This document shows, one piece after another, positions 55,350 to 64,000 of a stretch of DNA of 64,000 bases; the first letter of the stretch is position 1; every line of letters begins with the position of its first letter. Under the pieces are notes generated by a model. That model was not told the DNA's origin. It made no database searches and saw only the letters and a program-made list of their open reading frames with translations. The position numbers and the translations under genes are program-made. Where the stretch lies: the NCBI RefSeq assembly GCF_900167915.1, contig NZ_FUYM01000001.1:434001-498000 (forward strand), in the 5' to 3' direction. The DNA is from Rhizorhabdus histidinilytica (GTDB lineage Bacteria; Pseudomonadota; Alphaproteobacteria; Sphingomonadales; Sphingomonadaceae).

Positions 55350-58300
55350 TCATCGTGCGGCCCGCGCCGGAACCCAATCGGCGAAGGTCGGCGTGTCGCT
55401 GACCTTCCAGACCTGGCCCTTGGCGTTGAGATAGAGCTTCTCCATCTCGTTGCGCCTGAACGGGCGCGAGCCGATGCGGCCGAAGACCGCGATCTGGTTG
55501 CCGCTCTCGTCGACGCCCCGGTCGCGGTCCAGGCCCTTCGACAGGGCCAGCGCGGGCGAGGGGGTCTTCGCCCAGGCGATCAGCTCGGGTTTGGGCGCGG
55601 GTGAGAAGCCGTAGAAATTGGGTTGGCTGTCTGGCGAGGTGAGCTGGATCACCTTCAGGCCATTGCGGCCGTCGGCGACATAGGCGAACAGCGAGGCATT
55701 GGTCGTGCCGACGATTACGTCCTCGGCATCGTCGAGCCGCCCGTCGAACGTCACTTTCTGGTAGAGCTTCGGCTTGAGCGGTCGGGTGATGTCGACGATC
55801 ACCAGGCCGTCCTGCTTCGCCGCGACATAGGCATAGGTGCGGGCGAGGTAGACGCGCTGCGCATTGGCGATCGGCAGCGTCGCCGACGGGATCAGCACAG
55901 GCTTGTCGAGCTGGGTCACGTCGACGAGCTGGAGGCCATCGGCGGTCGTCACCCACAGATAGCGGAACTGCAGGGCCGATGCGCGCGCATCACGCAGCGG
56001 CACCGTCGCGGCGAGGCGTGGATTCCTCGGGTCGCTGATATCGACGACGACCAGGCCGACATCGGCGGCGATATAGGCATAGTTGCCGCCGATCGTGATA
56101 TGGCGCGCGCCGGCGAGGATGTTGTTCTCGTTCCAGGTGGCGGTGCGCTTCAGGAAATTATTGCGCGGCTCGCCGTCGGCCAGCGTTTCGACATTGACGA
56201 CGATCAGGCCCTCTACCGAGTCCGTGACGAAGGCGTAGCGATAGATCTCGCCCATCTTCTGTTCCTGGTTCTCGGGATAATATTTGACGATGTGATCGTT
56301 GCGCTCGGTCGAGATGTTCTGATCGGTCGGCAGCGCCATGCAGGTCGCGTTCCGTGACGCGACATGCGTGTCGTGGCCGAGCGGCGAGAAGGGCGCCGTC
56401 AGGATGCGCTGCGACGTGCCCTTGTTGGCGATCGACGCGACGTCATAGACGCGGAACCCGCCCTTGCCCTCGGCGACGAAGAGATATTCGCCGCGCAACT
56501 GCACGCAGCGCGCCGCGCCGCCGGTCGGATGATGGGTGTTCGCGAACTCCTCGAGCGAGTCCGGTTCGCCCGACAGATTCTTGTCGAAGCGGGTGCCGCG
56601 CACCCATTCGATCAGCTCGCGGCCATGGTCGAGATGCTGCTTGTACCAATCCGGATAGGCATATTTGTGGAGGTAGGAGCCGATCACCGCCTGCGGCTCG
56701 CTCCACTCGGTGACGCGGATCGCCTCGATGCCCTTCTCCAGCCCCGTCCAGGCGTTGAGGCCGACGAAGTTGACGAAATTGGTGCCGAGCAGGTTGAGCT
56801 GCGCCATGATCGCGTTGTTGTCGTCGTCGGCCGACAGGTGGCAGTCGGTGCACTTCTTGGTCTCGGTCTTGCGGACCGTGTGCGGGAAGTGCGGCGCGAA
56901 GGCCTGGCTGGAGTAGCCGGCGGCCGAGATCGGCGGCTGCTGGATGTAGATCCGCTCGCGGTTGATGTTGGTCGACGACAGGACCAGCGCCGATGTCGAC
57001 CGGATCGGGGCGACGATGTTGCCCTTGGTCGTCTGGTGGATGCCGAGCTGGAACATCTCGTCGCGCGCGACCTGCGGGTTGTAGGTCGCGAAGTTGCGCG
57101 TTTCGATGCCTTCATATTTGTGGCTGCTGGTCTTCCAGTTCGCCTCGATCGGCAGGTGGCAGCCGCCGCACGACGTCGTCCAGGACAGGTGGCAGGTGAA
57201 GCAGGCCATCTTGTCCATGTCATGGGCACGGTCACCCGGCGCGACGCCGGGCCCCCATTCGAACCTGCCGGTTTCGACGCCGGCCTTGCCCATCAGCTTG
57301 GCGCGCGCGGCGAGGGGATTGAAGTGGGCGCTACCGCGATCGACCGATTCCTTGACCAGCGATACCTTCCATTCGATCTTCGGATCGACGATCGAACGCT
57401 GGATCAGCACCCGTTCGCCATTGGCGTCGGTCGTCCATTCGAAGCGCCGCTTGCCGTCCTGGTTGCGCAGCAACGAGAGGTCGGTGCCGCCTGGAGGCGC
57501 GGCCGGCCCTGACGTGCGCAGCGTCGGGAAGGCGTCCGGCGTGCCGTGACAGTCCTTGCAGCCGATCTCGACGGCATTGGCCACCTCGCCGTAGATCAGG
57601 CCGTTGCCGTGGCTGTCCTGCGCGAAGTGGCAGTCGGCGCACTGGAGACCCTTCTCGGCGTGGATGTCCATCATATGGACGGCCTTGCCCTTCTGCTCGC
57701 CCACCGGGGCGAATTCGGGCATCCCGGCCTTGCGGAATTTTTCCGGATCGTCGGGCGAGACGATATTGCCGTCGGCGTCGAGCAGATTGCCCTCGCGGTC
57801 GCGCTTGTAGATGGCGCGGAAGTTCCAGCCATGGCCGTGATAGTCGGCGAACTGCGTATCCTTCGCCTTCGGATTCACATCGTCATAGACGTTGCGCAGG
57901 AAATCCAGGTCGGCCCATTTGCCGATCGCGGCCGCGGCTTCGGGATTGCGGTCGAGCACCGCGTGACGTTCGGCGATCGTCGGGTTCTTCTGCTTCTCCG
58001 GCCACATCAGCGGCGCGTCGGACTCATAGTCCCACATCGTGTAGCCGAGATAGGAATTCAGGAATATGTTGGGCTGGTGCATGTGGCAGTTCATGCACTG
58101 CGCGGTCGGGATCGCCTTGGTGAAGGCGTGCTGGATCGGGTGGCCCTTCTCCTTCTGCGCGCCGATCGGATGGGCGGGCACGTCGGCCGCCCCGTGCATC
58201 GCGATGTCACGGCGATCATGATCGGGCGCGGGCGGGCCATGTTCGTCGGTCTTGGTGCCATGGCCGCCGCCATGACCGTCGCCCTTGGGTTCCAGCTTGT

Positions 58301-59441
58301 CCTTGATGGTCGGGTCGACCGTCGCCGTCTGGCCGTCGCGGCCATATTTGGCGTAGATCAGGCTGTGGGTGGGTTCGCGGTCGTTGGCATAGACGACATG
58401 GCAGCCCGCGCAGCCCGAATTGCGATAGTCGCCGGGCTGGTCGTTGGTGCCCATGAACCACATGAACGGATCGTTGAGGCGCGTCTTGTGGATGTTGAGC
58501 ACGGCGATGGCGACGCGCAGACCGGTGCCGGGGCCACGGTTCGACTGCTTGAGGTCGGGCCGGCCGGGCTCCTCCAGTCGCTGGATGCTGCCGGTCGAGT
58601 TGGGCAGGCCGATTTCCGCGAAGGTGCTGTTGATCGTGCGGCCGCCGCGTTCGAACACGCGGAAGATGTCGGCGGGTGGAATGACGTGCCAGGTCGGCAG
58701 CGGATACATGACCGGCAGCGCGCCGCGCGCCTTCTGTTCGGGCGTCACCGTGCCCGGCGTCGTGCCTGGCGACTTGATCTGCGCGGGCTCGCCCTTGCTG
58801 GTATAGGCTTCGCCGAAGATGTAGTTCTTGTAGGGGACGATGCCGTTGTTATAGGCGCCGCCGCCCCACAGCATCGCGCCGGTCGACATCAGCGAGCGTT
58901 CCGCCGCCTGGATGATCTCCATGTGGCAGGAGCCGCAAGCCTGGCGCGCGACACGATAGTCGGATGGATTGACGAAGCGCACATATTCCGGCGCTTCCCG
59001 GTTGAGCAGCGTGTAGCTCCGCTTCGGGTTGGCCGACGAGGGCCAGTGCCAGCTCTGCGGATATTTCGGCAGGACGTGCGCCTTGTCGCGGGCGCGGACA
59101 TAGGACGCGTCACCCATTCGGGCGCCCGCGTCGACATGGACGGTCGCATCGCCGCCGTGGCAGTCGACGCAGCCGAGCACGACCGCCTCGGTCTGGTGCA
59201 TCGTCTTGCGGTCGGTCGCGGTGTGGCAGGAGACGCAGCCCGCGCTCTTGCCGTCGGCCTGGGCCCAGTCCTGGGTGCGCGGCGCATCGGCGAATTTGGG
59301 ATAGCTGCGCGCGACCGGCTTCTCGCCCTCGGAAGCCGGGGCGGGTGAGGGCGCCGAGACGATCAGCGTGACCGCCGCCGCCAGCGCCATCGCGCCGCGT
59401 GCCGCCCACCGCATCGTCAACAGGGATCCCAAGCCTCGCAT
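55350..59441 (-). CDS. decaheme cytochrome c with C-terminal LVIVD-repeat propeller
   Basis: A 1363-residue exported protein. A signal peptide (about 1-37) is followed by ten CxxCH heme-binding motifs: CVSCH (69), CVDCH (91), CGSCH, CAGCH, CMNCH, CADCH, CKDCH, CFTCH, CGGCH and CTDCH (about 863). Residues about 1000-1290 hold six LVIVD-type repeats, such as YAYIAADVGLVVVDISDP and YAYVAAKQDGLVIVDITRP, expected to form a beta-propeller. A His/Gly-rich insert (GDGHGGGHGTKTDEHG) lies near 400. The combination of a multiheme wire and a propeller in one chain is unusual. It starts eight bases after the barrel gene stop, with GAGGA overlapping that stop. Likely periplasmic or cell-surface electron transfer. 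Confidence 0.9.
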   Translation of the reverse strand: MRGLGSLLTMRWAARGAMALAAAVTLIVSAPSPAPASEGEKPVARSYPKFADAPRTQDWAQADGKSAGCVSCHTATDRKTMHQTEAVVLGCVDCHGGDATVHVDAGARMGDASYVRARDKAHVLPKYPQSWHWPSSANPKRSYTLLNREAPEYVRFVNPSDYRVARQACGSCHMEIIQAAERSLMSTGAMLWGGGAYNNGIVPYKNYIFGEAYTSKGEPAQIKSPGTTPGTVTPEQKARGALPVMYPLPTWHVIPPADIFRVFERGGRTINSTFAEIGLPNSTGSIQRLEEPGRPDLKQSNRGPGTGLRVAIAVLNIHKTRLNDPFMWFMGTNDQPGDYRNSGCAGCHVVYANDREPTHSLIYAKYGRDGQTATVDPTIKDKLEPKGDGHGGGHGTKTDEHGPPAPDHDRRDIAMHGAADVPAHPIGAQKEKGHPIQHAFTKAIPTAQCMNCHMHQPNIFLNSYLGYTMWDYESDAPLMWPEKQKNPTIAERHAVLDRNPEAAAAIGKWADLDFLRNVYDDVNPKAKDTQFADYHGHGWNFRAIYKRDREGNLLDADGNIVSPDDPEKFRKAGMPEFAPVGEQKGKAVHMMDIHAEKGLQCADCHFAQDSHGNGLIYGEVANAVEIGCKDCHGTPDAFPTLRTSGPAAPPGGTDLSLLRNQDGKRRFEWTTDANGERVLIQRSIVDPKIEWKVSLVKESVDRGSAHFNPLAARAKLMGKAGVETGRFEWGPGVAPGDRAHDMDKMACFTCHLSWTTSCGGCHLPIEANWKTSSHKYEGIETRNFATYNPQVARDEMFQLGIHQTTKGNIVAPIRSTSALVLSSTNINRERIYIQQPPISAAGYSSQAFAPHFPHTVRKTETKKCTDCHLSADDDNNAIMAQLNLLGTNFVNFVGLNAWTGLEKGIEAIRVTEWSEPQAVIGSYLHKYAYPDWYKQHLDHGRELIEWVRGTRFDKNLSGEPDSLEEFANTHHPTGGAARCVQLRGEYLFVAEGKGGFRVYDVASIANKGTSQRILTAPFSPLGHDTHVASRNATCMALPTDQNISTERNDHIVKYYPENQEQKMGEIYRYAFVTDSVEGLIVVNVETLADGEPRNNFLKRTATWNENNILAGARHITIGGNYAYIAADVGLVVVDISDPRNPRLAATVPLRDARASALQFRYLWVTTADGLQLVDVTQLDKPVLIPSATLPIANAQRVYLARTYAYVAAKQDGLVIVDITRPLKPKLYQKVTFDGRLDDAEDVIVGTTNASLFAYVADGRNGLKVIQLTSPDSQPNFYGFSPAPKPELIAWAKTPSPALALSKGLDRDRGVDESGNQIAVFGRIGSRPFRRNEMEKLYLNAKGQVWKVSDTPTFADWVPARAAR

Positions 59442-59449
59442 CTACATCC

Positions 59450-61360
59450 TCAGAAAGACAGGATCGCGTTGAAGAGGACCGAATAATATCGATCGTCGCC
59501 GCGCGAATTGGTGAAGAGGTCCGAAAAGCCCTTGCCCGGATCGAGCACCGCGCCCGACAGGCGGAAGACGACGTTCTGGATCATGCTCGGCCGCCAGATC
59601 AGCGCGCCCGACAGGTCCCAGCCGATCGACTTGGGGATGCTGCCCTCGTTGCGCAGCTCGCGCAGCGTCGCGGTGTTCTCGAACCACAGATGGTTGAGGT
59701 TGGTCGAGAAGCGAAGCTGCGGCAGGATGTCGAAATCCGCGCCGACGCCGAGCAGCATCGTCCCCGGATTGTTGAAATTCGACTGGCCCTGCTCCTTCGA
59801 GGTGCGCAGGTCGTTGAGGATGCCGTTGCGCGGCGAGATCGCGACATTGACGCCGCCGCCCGCGAAGGGGACGACCTGACGGATCCAGTAGCTGGTGTCG
59901 GCGCCGGCGAAGATCGGGTTCTCGAAGATCGCCGAGAAGCCGGTTTCCTTGTTGTCCTTCGGCTTGCCGTCGCCGGTCGCGTAGAGGCCCGACAGCTTCA
60001 CGCGGATCCAGTCGATGTCGTAGCTCAGCTCAGCCGCCGCGAAGAAGGCGCGGATCTTGGCCGGCTTCGAGGTGAAGAAGCTGTTCCGGTCCTCGCCGAA
60101 GGCACCGTAGAAGGTCGACGACAGGTTGAAGCGCTTGAGCCGCCCATCGAGGCTATAGCCGACATAGTAGACATCATATTCGCGCGGCCTCTGGTCGCCG
60201 AGCAGGGCCGGGCGGACCGGAAAGCCGTTATGGTCGAGCTCGCGCTCGGTCTCGCGGTTGAAATTCGCGGTGAACGAGGCAAGCGAAGTCAGGCCCGGCA
60301 GCGGGAAATCCTGCGCGAAGATGTTGGCGCTCAGGATATAGTCGTCGCGCGGCTTCCTCGTGATGTCGTTGAGGCCGCTGTTGGTGTCCTTGTCGAGCCG
60401 CCAGATCGCCTGGAGGTTGAACTGGTAGCGATTATTGTCGCGGTTGCCGAAGAACCGGATGCCGAGCTGGTTGTCCTGGAACAGGAAGCCGCGGAAATCG
60501 AACTGGAAAGGCTGGATACCGATGCGGATCGAGTCGAAGTCGAAACGATCGGATCGGTTGCCCAGATGCTTGTCGATGAAGAATTCCTGGACGCCCAGGA
60601 AGCTGTCGGTGCGGTGCGTCGGGCGCGAGGATTCGACGTGAAGGACGCGGCGTTCCTGCACGTTCACATAATTGACCTGATAGGCCAGCAGAACGCGATA
60701 TTCGACGTCCGGCGGCTTGTAGGCGGTCGATCCCTTGGTCAGGCCGAAGCCGAACAGGCCGGTCTGGGCGAGGACGAGGCTGCGATCACGCCCGAAAGTA
60801 TCGATTGCGCCGGGATAGCTGCTGGTCTGGTCCGCGACCGGGGTCGGGAAGGAGCGCGGCTCGACGACGGTGTCGGAGATCGCGTTGATCCCGAAAAACC
60901 AGTCGTCGCCAGTGATCGGCAGGAAGAAGGGCTTCTTGTCGAGCTGGATCGGCAGGTCGGCCTTCAGCGGATTCTGGTGATAGGGGTCGAAGCGCGATTT
61001 GCAGACCGTCTGGAGCCCGACGAAATTCTTGTCGGGGCATAGTGCCGTGACGAGGCGCCAGCGATCGGGGATCGGGAACTGGTCGGTCGGAAAGGCCTCG
61101 GGAGGCGGGGCGGAGACCGCGCCGACATTGTTCTGGACGACCGGCGCCGGCAGCTCGGTGACGTAGCCCGGGCGGCGGCGACCTGCGATCATCGGGTCGT
61201 CGACGGTGGCGCCGGGCTCGACGCTGCCCGGCACGGCGAGCGCGTCCGGGGCGGGCGCGTCGACCGGCGCGGCGTCGCGCGGCTGCGCGGCGGCCTCGTC
61301 GGGCGCGGCCGAAGCCAGGGCCACCGCATGCAGGAGCAGGGAGGAGAGCGCCGCTGCCAT
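59450..61360 (-). CDS. predicted outer-membrane beta-barrel protein
   Basis: A 636-residue exported protein not assigned to a named family. A signal peptide (MAAALSSLLLHAVALASAAP) is followed by a Pro/Ala-rich stretch. From about 190 on there are many alternating amphipathic strands rich in aromatics (YQFNLQAIWRLDKDTNSGLN, YDVYYVGYSLDGRLKRFNLS, RFSTNLNHLWFENTATL). The last residue is Phe (VLFNAILSF), the usual BAM-recognition end of outer-membrane barrels. Two cysteines (CPDKNFVGLQTVC) sit in the N-terminal part. Its ATG overlaps the stop of the preceding lipoprotein gene (TAATG). The context suggests a porin that could sheath the decaheme partner, as MtrB/PioB do, without recognisable homology to them. 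Confidence 0.8.
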   Translation of the reverse strand: MAAALSSLLLHAVALASAAPDEAAAQPRDAAPVDAPAPDALAVPGSVEPGATVDDPMIAGRRRPGYVTELPAPVVQNNVGAVSAPPPEAFPTDQFPIPDRWRLVTALCPDKNFVGLQTVCKSRFDPYHQNPLKADLPIQLDKKPFFLPITGDDWFFGINAISDTVVEPRSFPTPVADQTSSYPGAIDTFGRDRSLVLAQTGLFGFGLTKGSTAYKPPDVEYRVLLAYQVNYVNVQERRVLHVESSRPTHRTDSFLGVQEFFIDKHLGNRSDRFDFDSIRIGIQPFQFDFRGFLFQDNQLGIRFFGNRDNNRYQFNLQAIWRLDKDTNSGLNDITRKPRDDYILSANIFAQDFPLPGLTSLASFTANFNRETERELDHNGFPVRPALLGDQRPREYDVYYVGYSLDGRLKRFNLSSTFYGAFGEDRNSFFTSKPAKIRAFFAAAELSYDIDWIRVKLSGLYATGDGKPKDNKETGFSAIFENPIFAGADTSYWIRQVVPFAGGGVNVAISPRNGILNDLRTSKEQGQSNFNNPGTMLLGVGADFDILPQLRFSTNLNHLWFENTATLRELRNEGSIPKSIGWDLSGALIWRPSMIQNVVFRLSGAVLDPGKGFSDLFTNSRGDDRYYSVLFNAILSF

Positions 61361-63372
61361 TATTTTCCGCCGCAGACGTCCTGGTCGGACGTATCGAGGA
61401 ACGGAGCGAAGGGGCAATTCACGTAGCGCAGGCGGACGCCCGCGCCGACCGCCACGACGATGTTGTCGGCGCGAATGTCCTTCGGCGCGTTGGAGACGGT
61501 GGTGACCCGCTCCCCGCCATAATGGAGACCGAGGAAGGAGATCATGTCGTCCTGGTCGATACCGTCGCCCGACACGCCGATGCCGCCGACCAGCTTGTTG
61601 CCGCGATAGACCGGCACCGATCCGGGGAAGATCTGGATGCCGTTCTGCAGGCGGTTCTCGCTGGTGCCGGGAACGTCGGGCAGGAAGGTGCAGCGCTGGC
61701 GCGTGTCGGTGGGCGAGGCGCCCAGCACGAAGCCGAGATGCTCGGCCAGGTTGTTGAAGATCAGCGCGCTCTGCAACCCGGTGGAGAAGGGACTCCACTG
61801 GTTGAAGGGGCGCGACAGCGGTCCGTTGGGCCGTCCCACCTCGCCGTCGGGAAAGAAGGGGCGCGAGAGATTGCCGCCCGAACGATCCGCGAAGGCGCGG
61901 CTGCCGGTCAGCGCGCTCGGATCGTTGAGGAAGGTCCGGACCTTCTGGACGAACGACTGGACGTCAGGACTCGAGTCGCCGAGCAGATCGGGTGCGGCGT
62001 GGGCGCCCGAGAAGAAGGTTGCGGTGCGCGCCTTCTGCAGCGAGACGTCGGTGCCGAAGATCGGGGCGTCGGGGCCGCGCACCATGCCGAGCACGACCCC
62101 GCGCGTGTCGACGACGGTCATCGTCACCTGCGCGCGGCTGTCGAGCGGCTTGCGGATCTGCGCGCGGGCGCGGCTCATGATCTTGAAGGCTTCCTCGAGG
62201 ATCGCCTTCACCTCGGTCTGGGTGAGCGGCGTCGAGACCTCCGCGGCGTCGGTTCCGCCGCGCAGCGGATAGCGGTTGTTGCCGGCGCCGTCGGTCAGGA
62301 TGAAGGCGTCGACATTGTCGATCGTGTTGCCCGAGCCGCGCTCCGCCGCGGTCGCCGCGCGATAGCCCGACGCCTCGGAGCCGTAGGCATGGCCGGCGAG
62401 CACCGCCGGAGTGCTTCCTTGCGCATAATAGCCCGGGATCGACACCAGTGATCCGGTGCCCGAAAGCGCCGTGAAGGCGCGGGCGTTGGCCGGATTGGTG
62501 CGCAGCTTGGACGTGTCCGCGTCGGTATAGCGAAGCTGGACGATCACCTGGATGTTGTTGGCGCGGATGTCCTGCGGCGCTTCGAAGCCGCTCAGCCCCG
62601 CCGTCGCGATATATTCGTCGTCGTCATTGTCGATGTCGTCGACGTTCGGATCATAGCCGTAGAGGCCATCCGACATGACGCCGATGCCGCCGACCACCAC
62701 GCCGTTCTTGTAGAGCGGGAAACCGCCCGGATCGGCGGCGAGGCCGAGCGGCGAGCGCTTCGGGCCGATGAAGGCGGCGCTGCCGCCCGCGGGCAGGTAG
62801 CGCCGCGAGAAATCCGAGCAGGGGAGCTGGCTGAACTGCACGCCGAACAGCGGACCGCCGGCAAGCTGGTTGTTGCCGGGCGGAAAATGCTCCTGGACGA
62901 TGAAGCTCGCGGTCCGGGTCGAGAAGGCGTTGCCCGACGACGACAGATAGGCGCCGGTGATCGCCTTGGCGATCGCCGCGGCGGCCAGCGGGTTGGCGGC
63001 GGGCGAACCGGCGACGGCGAGGCCCTCGACGTCGGTCGGCGTCACAACGCGATGGGTGGTCTTGATCGTCAGCGTCGTCGGCGCGCCGGTCATCTGATAG
63101 ACGGCGAGGACGTTGCCGACCCGGTCGACGATCGCAATGACGGCGGGCTTGTTGCGCGCCGCGGCTTCCTCGATCGCCTGGGCGAGCACCTTCTGCACGT
63201 CGGCGACGGTCAGCGCCTCCGGCGCCGGCACGGCGTAGAGCGCGCTGGGGGTCGGCGTCGGAGTCGGCGTGGGTGTCGGGGTCGAGCTGCCGCCGCTGCC
63301 GCCGCCGCCGCAGGAGGCGAGCGTGAAGGCGAGGGCGGTCAAAGCGGCTACACTACGCGAGGCAACGGTCAT
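61360..63372 (-). CDS. lipoprotein with two GlcG/HbpS-like heme-binding domains
   Basis: A 670-residue lipoprotein. The lipobox ends LASC with Cys21, followed by a Gly/Ser and (PT)n linker. Two domains of the GlcG/HbpS (DUF336) type are seen. The first (about 55-290) has VIAIVDRVGNVLAVYQMTG, FPLYKNGVVVGGIGVMSDG. The second (about 385-650) has VTMTVVDTRGVVLGMVRGPD and VPVYRGNKLVGGIGVSGDG. HbpS-type domains bind heme or cobalamin. The second domain carries a long insert (about 475-560). It is coupled by ATGA to the cytochrome before it and by TAATG to the barrel after it. Confidence 0.85.
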   Translation of the reverse strand: MTVASRSVAALTALAFTLASCGGGGSGGSSTPTPTPTPTPTPSALYAVPAPEALTVADVQKVLAQAIEEAAARNKPAVIAIVDRVGNVLAVYQMTGAPTTLTIKTTHRVVTPTDVEGLAVAGSPAANPLAAAAIAKAITGAYLSSSGNAFSTRTASFIVQEHFPPGNNQLAGGPLFGVQFSQLPCSDFSRRYLPAGGSAAFIGPKRSPLGLAADPGGFPLYKNGVVVGGIGVMSDGLYGYDPNVDDIDNDDDEYIATAGLSGFEAPQDIRANNIQVIVQLRYTDADTSKLRTNPANARAFTALSGTGSLVSIPGYYAQGSTPAVLAGHAYGSEASGYRAATAAERGSGNTIDNVDAFILTDGAGNNRYPLRGGTDAAEVSTPLTQTEVKAILEEAFKIMSRARAQIRKPLDSRAQVTMTVVDTRGVVLGMVRGPDAPIFGTDVSLQKARTATFFSGAHAAPDLLGDSSPDVQSFVQKVRTFLNDPSALTGSRAFADRSGGNLSRPFFPDGEVGRPNGPLSRPFNQWSPFSTGLQSALIFNNLAEHLGFVLGASPTDTRQRCTFLPDVPGTSENRLQNGIQIFPGSVPVYRGNKLVGGIGVSGDGIDQDDMISFLGLHYGGERVTTVSNAPKDIRADNIVVAVGAGVRLRYVNCPFAPFLDTSDQDVCGGK

Positions 63373-64000
63373 TTGAGGGCCCTTATCGAAGCGGCTGCCT
63401 GCCCCAGGGCCGCCCGGAATTCCGCGGGGCGATAGGCGTTGCTGTTGCCCACCGCCTTATAGGCCCGATCGATCGCGCCACGCGCGCCACGGGCCCGGTC
63501 TTCGCTGACATGGCCCTGGCGGACCAGCGCGTTGAGCAGCGTGTCGACCGCCATCACCGCCTGCGCCGAACCTTCATAGTCGGTGAAGCGCGGCGAGATG
63601 GCGTTGCCGGCGATCGTGTCGATGATCGCGAAGGTCTGTTCGCGGCCGAAGGCGCTGCGGCTCAGCGTGTCGGCGAGGCTGCCCGCCGTCGCCGACAGCC
63701 GGCGCGCGGCGGCGACGGCTGCGGGGCGGTCCTTCGCCAGCGCGGCGTGGAAGGCGCGCGAGTCGGCATCGAACTTCGCCGCCATGCTCGGCGCCGCGAC
63801 CTTGGCCGCCGCCGACAGCATGATCATGTTCTCGTCGTTGAAGGGCGGCATGCCCGACGGGATCGGGCGGCCCGGATTGGCAACCCAGTTGGCCCGGCCG
63901 TTCGGCCCGTCGACGATCTGGCGATGGCAGCTGTGGCAGTCGAAGAAATAGATTTCGGGGAAGATGCCGTCGGTCCCGAGCCGCGGATTGGCGAACAGGT
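63369..64000 (-). CDS. cytochrome c-type protein (partial, C-terminal part)
   Basis: The last 210 codons of a gene that begins beyond the window. The visible part opens with PRLGTDGIFPEIYFFDCHSC and contains one heme motif DCHSCHRQIVDGP. It then has GRPIPSGMPPFNDENMIML and a long helical C-terminal domain of about 130 residues (DADSRAFHAALAKDRPAAVA and following). More heme sites may lie upstream. The shorter open frame from ATG 63851 is just part of this gene. Its stop overlaps the start of the HbpS-like lipoprotein (ATGA). Confidence 0.85.
   Translation of the reverse strand, partial: LFANPRLGTDGIFPEIYFFDCHSCHRQIVDGPNGRANWVANPGRPIPSGMPPFNDENMIMLSAAAKVAAPSMAAKFDADSRAFHAALAKDRPAAVAAARRLSATAGSLADTLSRSAFGREQTFAIIDTIAGNAISPRFTDYEGSAQAVMAVDTLLNALVRQGHVSEDRARGARGAIDRAYKAVGNSNAYRPAEFRAALGQAAASIRALK

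Overview
The window is high-GC bacterial DNA that reads as a sphingomonad (Alphaproteobacteria, Sphingomonadales). This rests on the gene content: CpdR-type receiver, SapC-family protein, DUF1192 next to a quinone oxidoreductase, DUF4169, DUF6491, a heme-oxygenase/bacteriophytochrome pair, and promoter sequences matching the alphaproteobacterial general-stress sigma EcfG. No species is named because nothing here fixes one. Coding density is high and most genes sit in short, translationally coupled operons.

Layout. 1-2616: YbbA/YbbP-like ABC exporter (permease cut by the window edge). 2617-2853: a REP-like inverted repeat and the clpA terminator. 2854-10952: clpA, DUF1192, quinone oxidoreductase, a DUF4142 lipoprotein behind an EcfG-type promoter, DUF72/KTSC, DUF488, a TSUP permease and tgt. 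10959-16072: TIM-barrel isomerase, tRNA-Val(GAC), cpdR, N-formylglutamate amidohydrolase, a 300-base gap that probably encodes a structured small RNA, sapC and a GlcD-like flavin dehydrogenase. 16221-30247: DEAD-box helicase, M20 peptidase, phospholipase D-like protein, bphO-bphP, a Wzx-like flippase, a 2OG-Fe(II) oxygenase, epimerase/LysR and GST/WYL divergent pairs.

30287-36259 is an accessory segment. An alpha/beta hydrolase lies beside the 3' stump of an aldo/keto reductase whose front half is missing. The stump abuts a lower-GC three-gene cassette with overlapping stop/start codons: a DGQHR-domain protein, an unrecognised 437-residue protein and a D12-class adenine-N6 methyltransferase. 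The cassette ends near tRNA-Arg(CCG) with no integrase in sight. It looks like an uncharacterised DNA-modification or defence cassette.

36322-52505 is mostly core: DUF6491, nth-dapB, a coupled cupin/DUF922/sirtuin operon, era-rnc, a flagellar block (fliP-fliQ-fliR-flhB, then fliD-fliS), priA, transaldolase, DUF484-xerC. 52521-55088 is a very large calcium-binding RTX-repeat protein without a catalytic domain.

55350-64000 is the most unusual operon. Transcribed leftward, it encodes a cytochrome c protein (cut by the window), a lipoprotein with two GlcG/HbpS-like domains, a predicted outer-membrane beta-barrel, and a 1363-residue decaheme cytochrome fused to an LVIVD-repeat propeller. The first three genes are joined by ATGA/TAATG overlaps. 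Together they have the parts expected of a trans-envelope electron conduit. That role is an inference.
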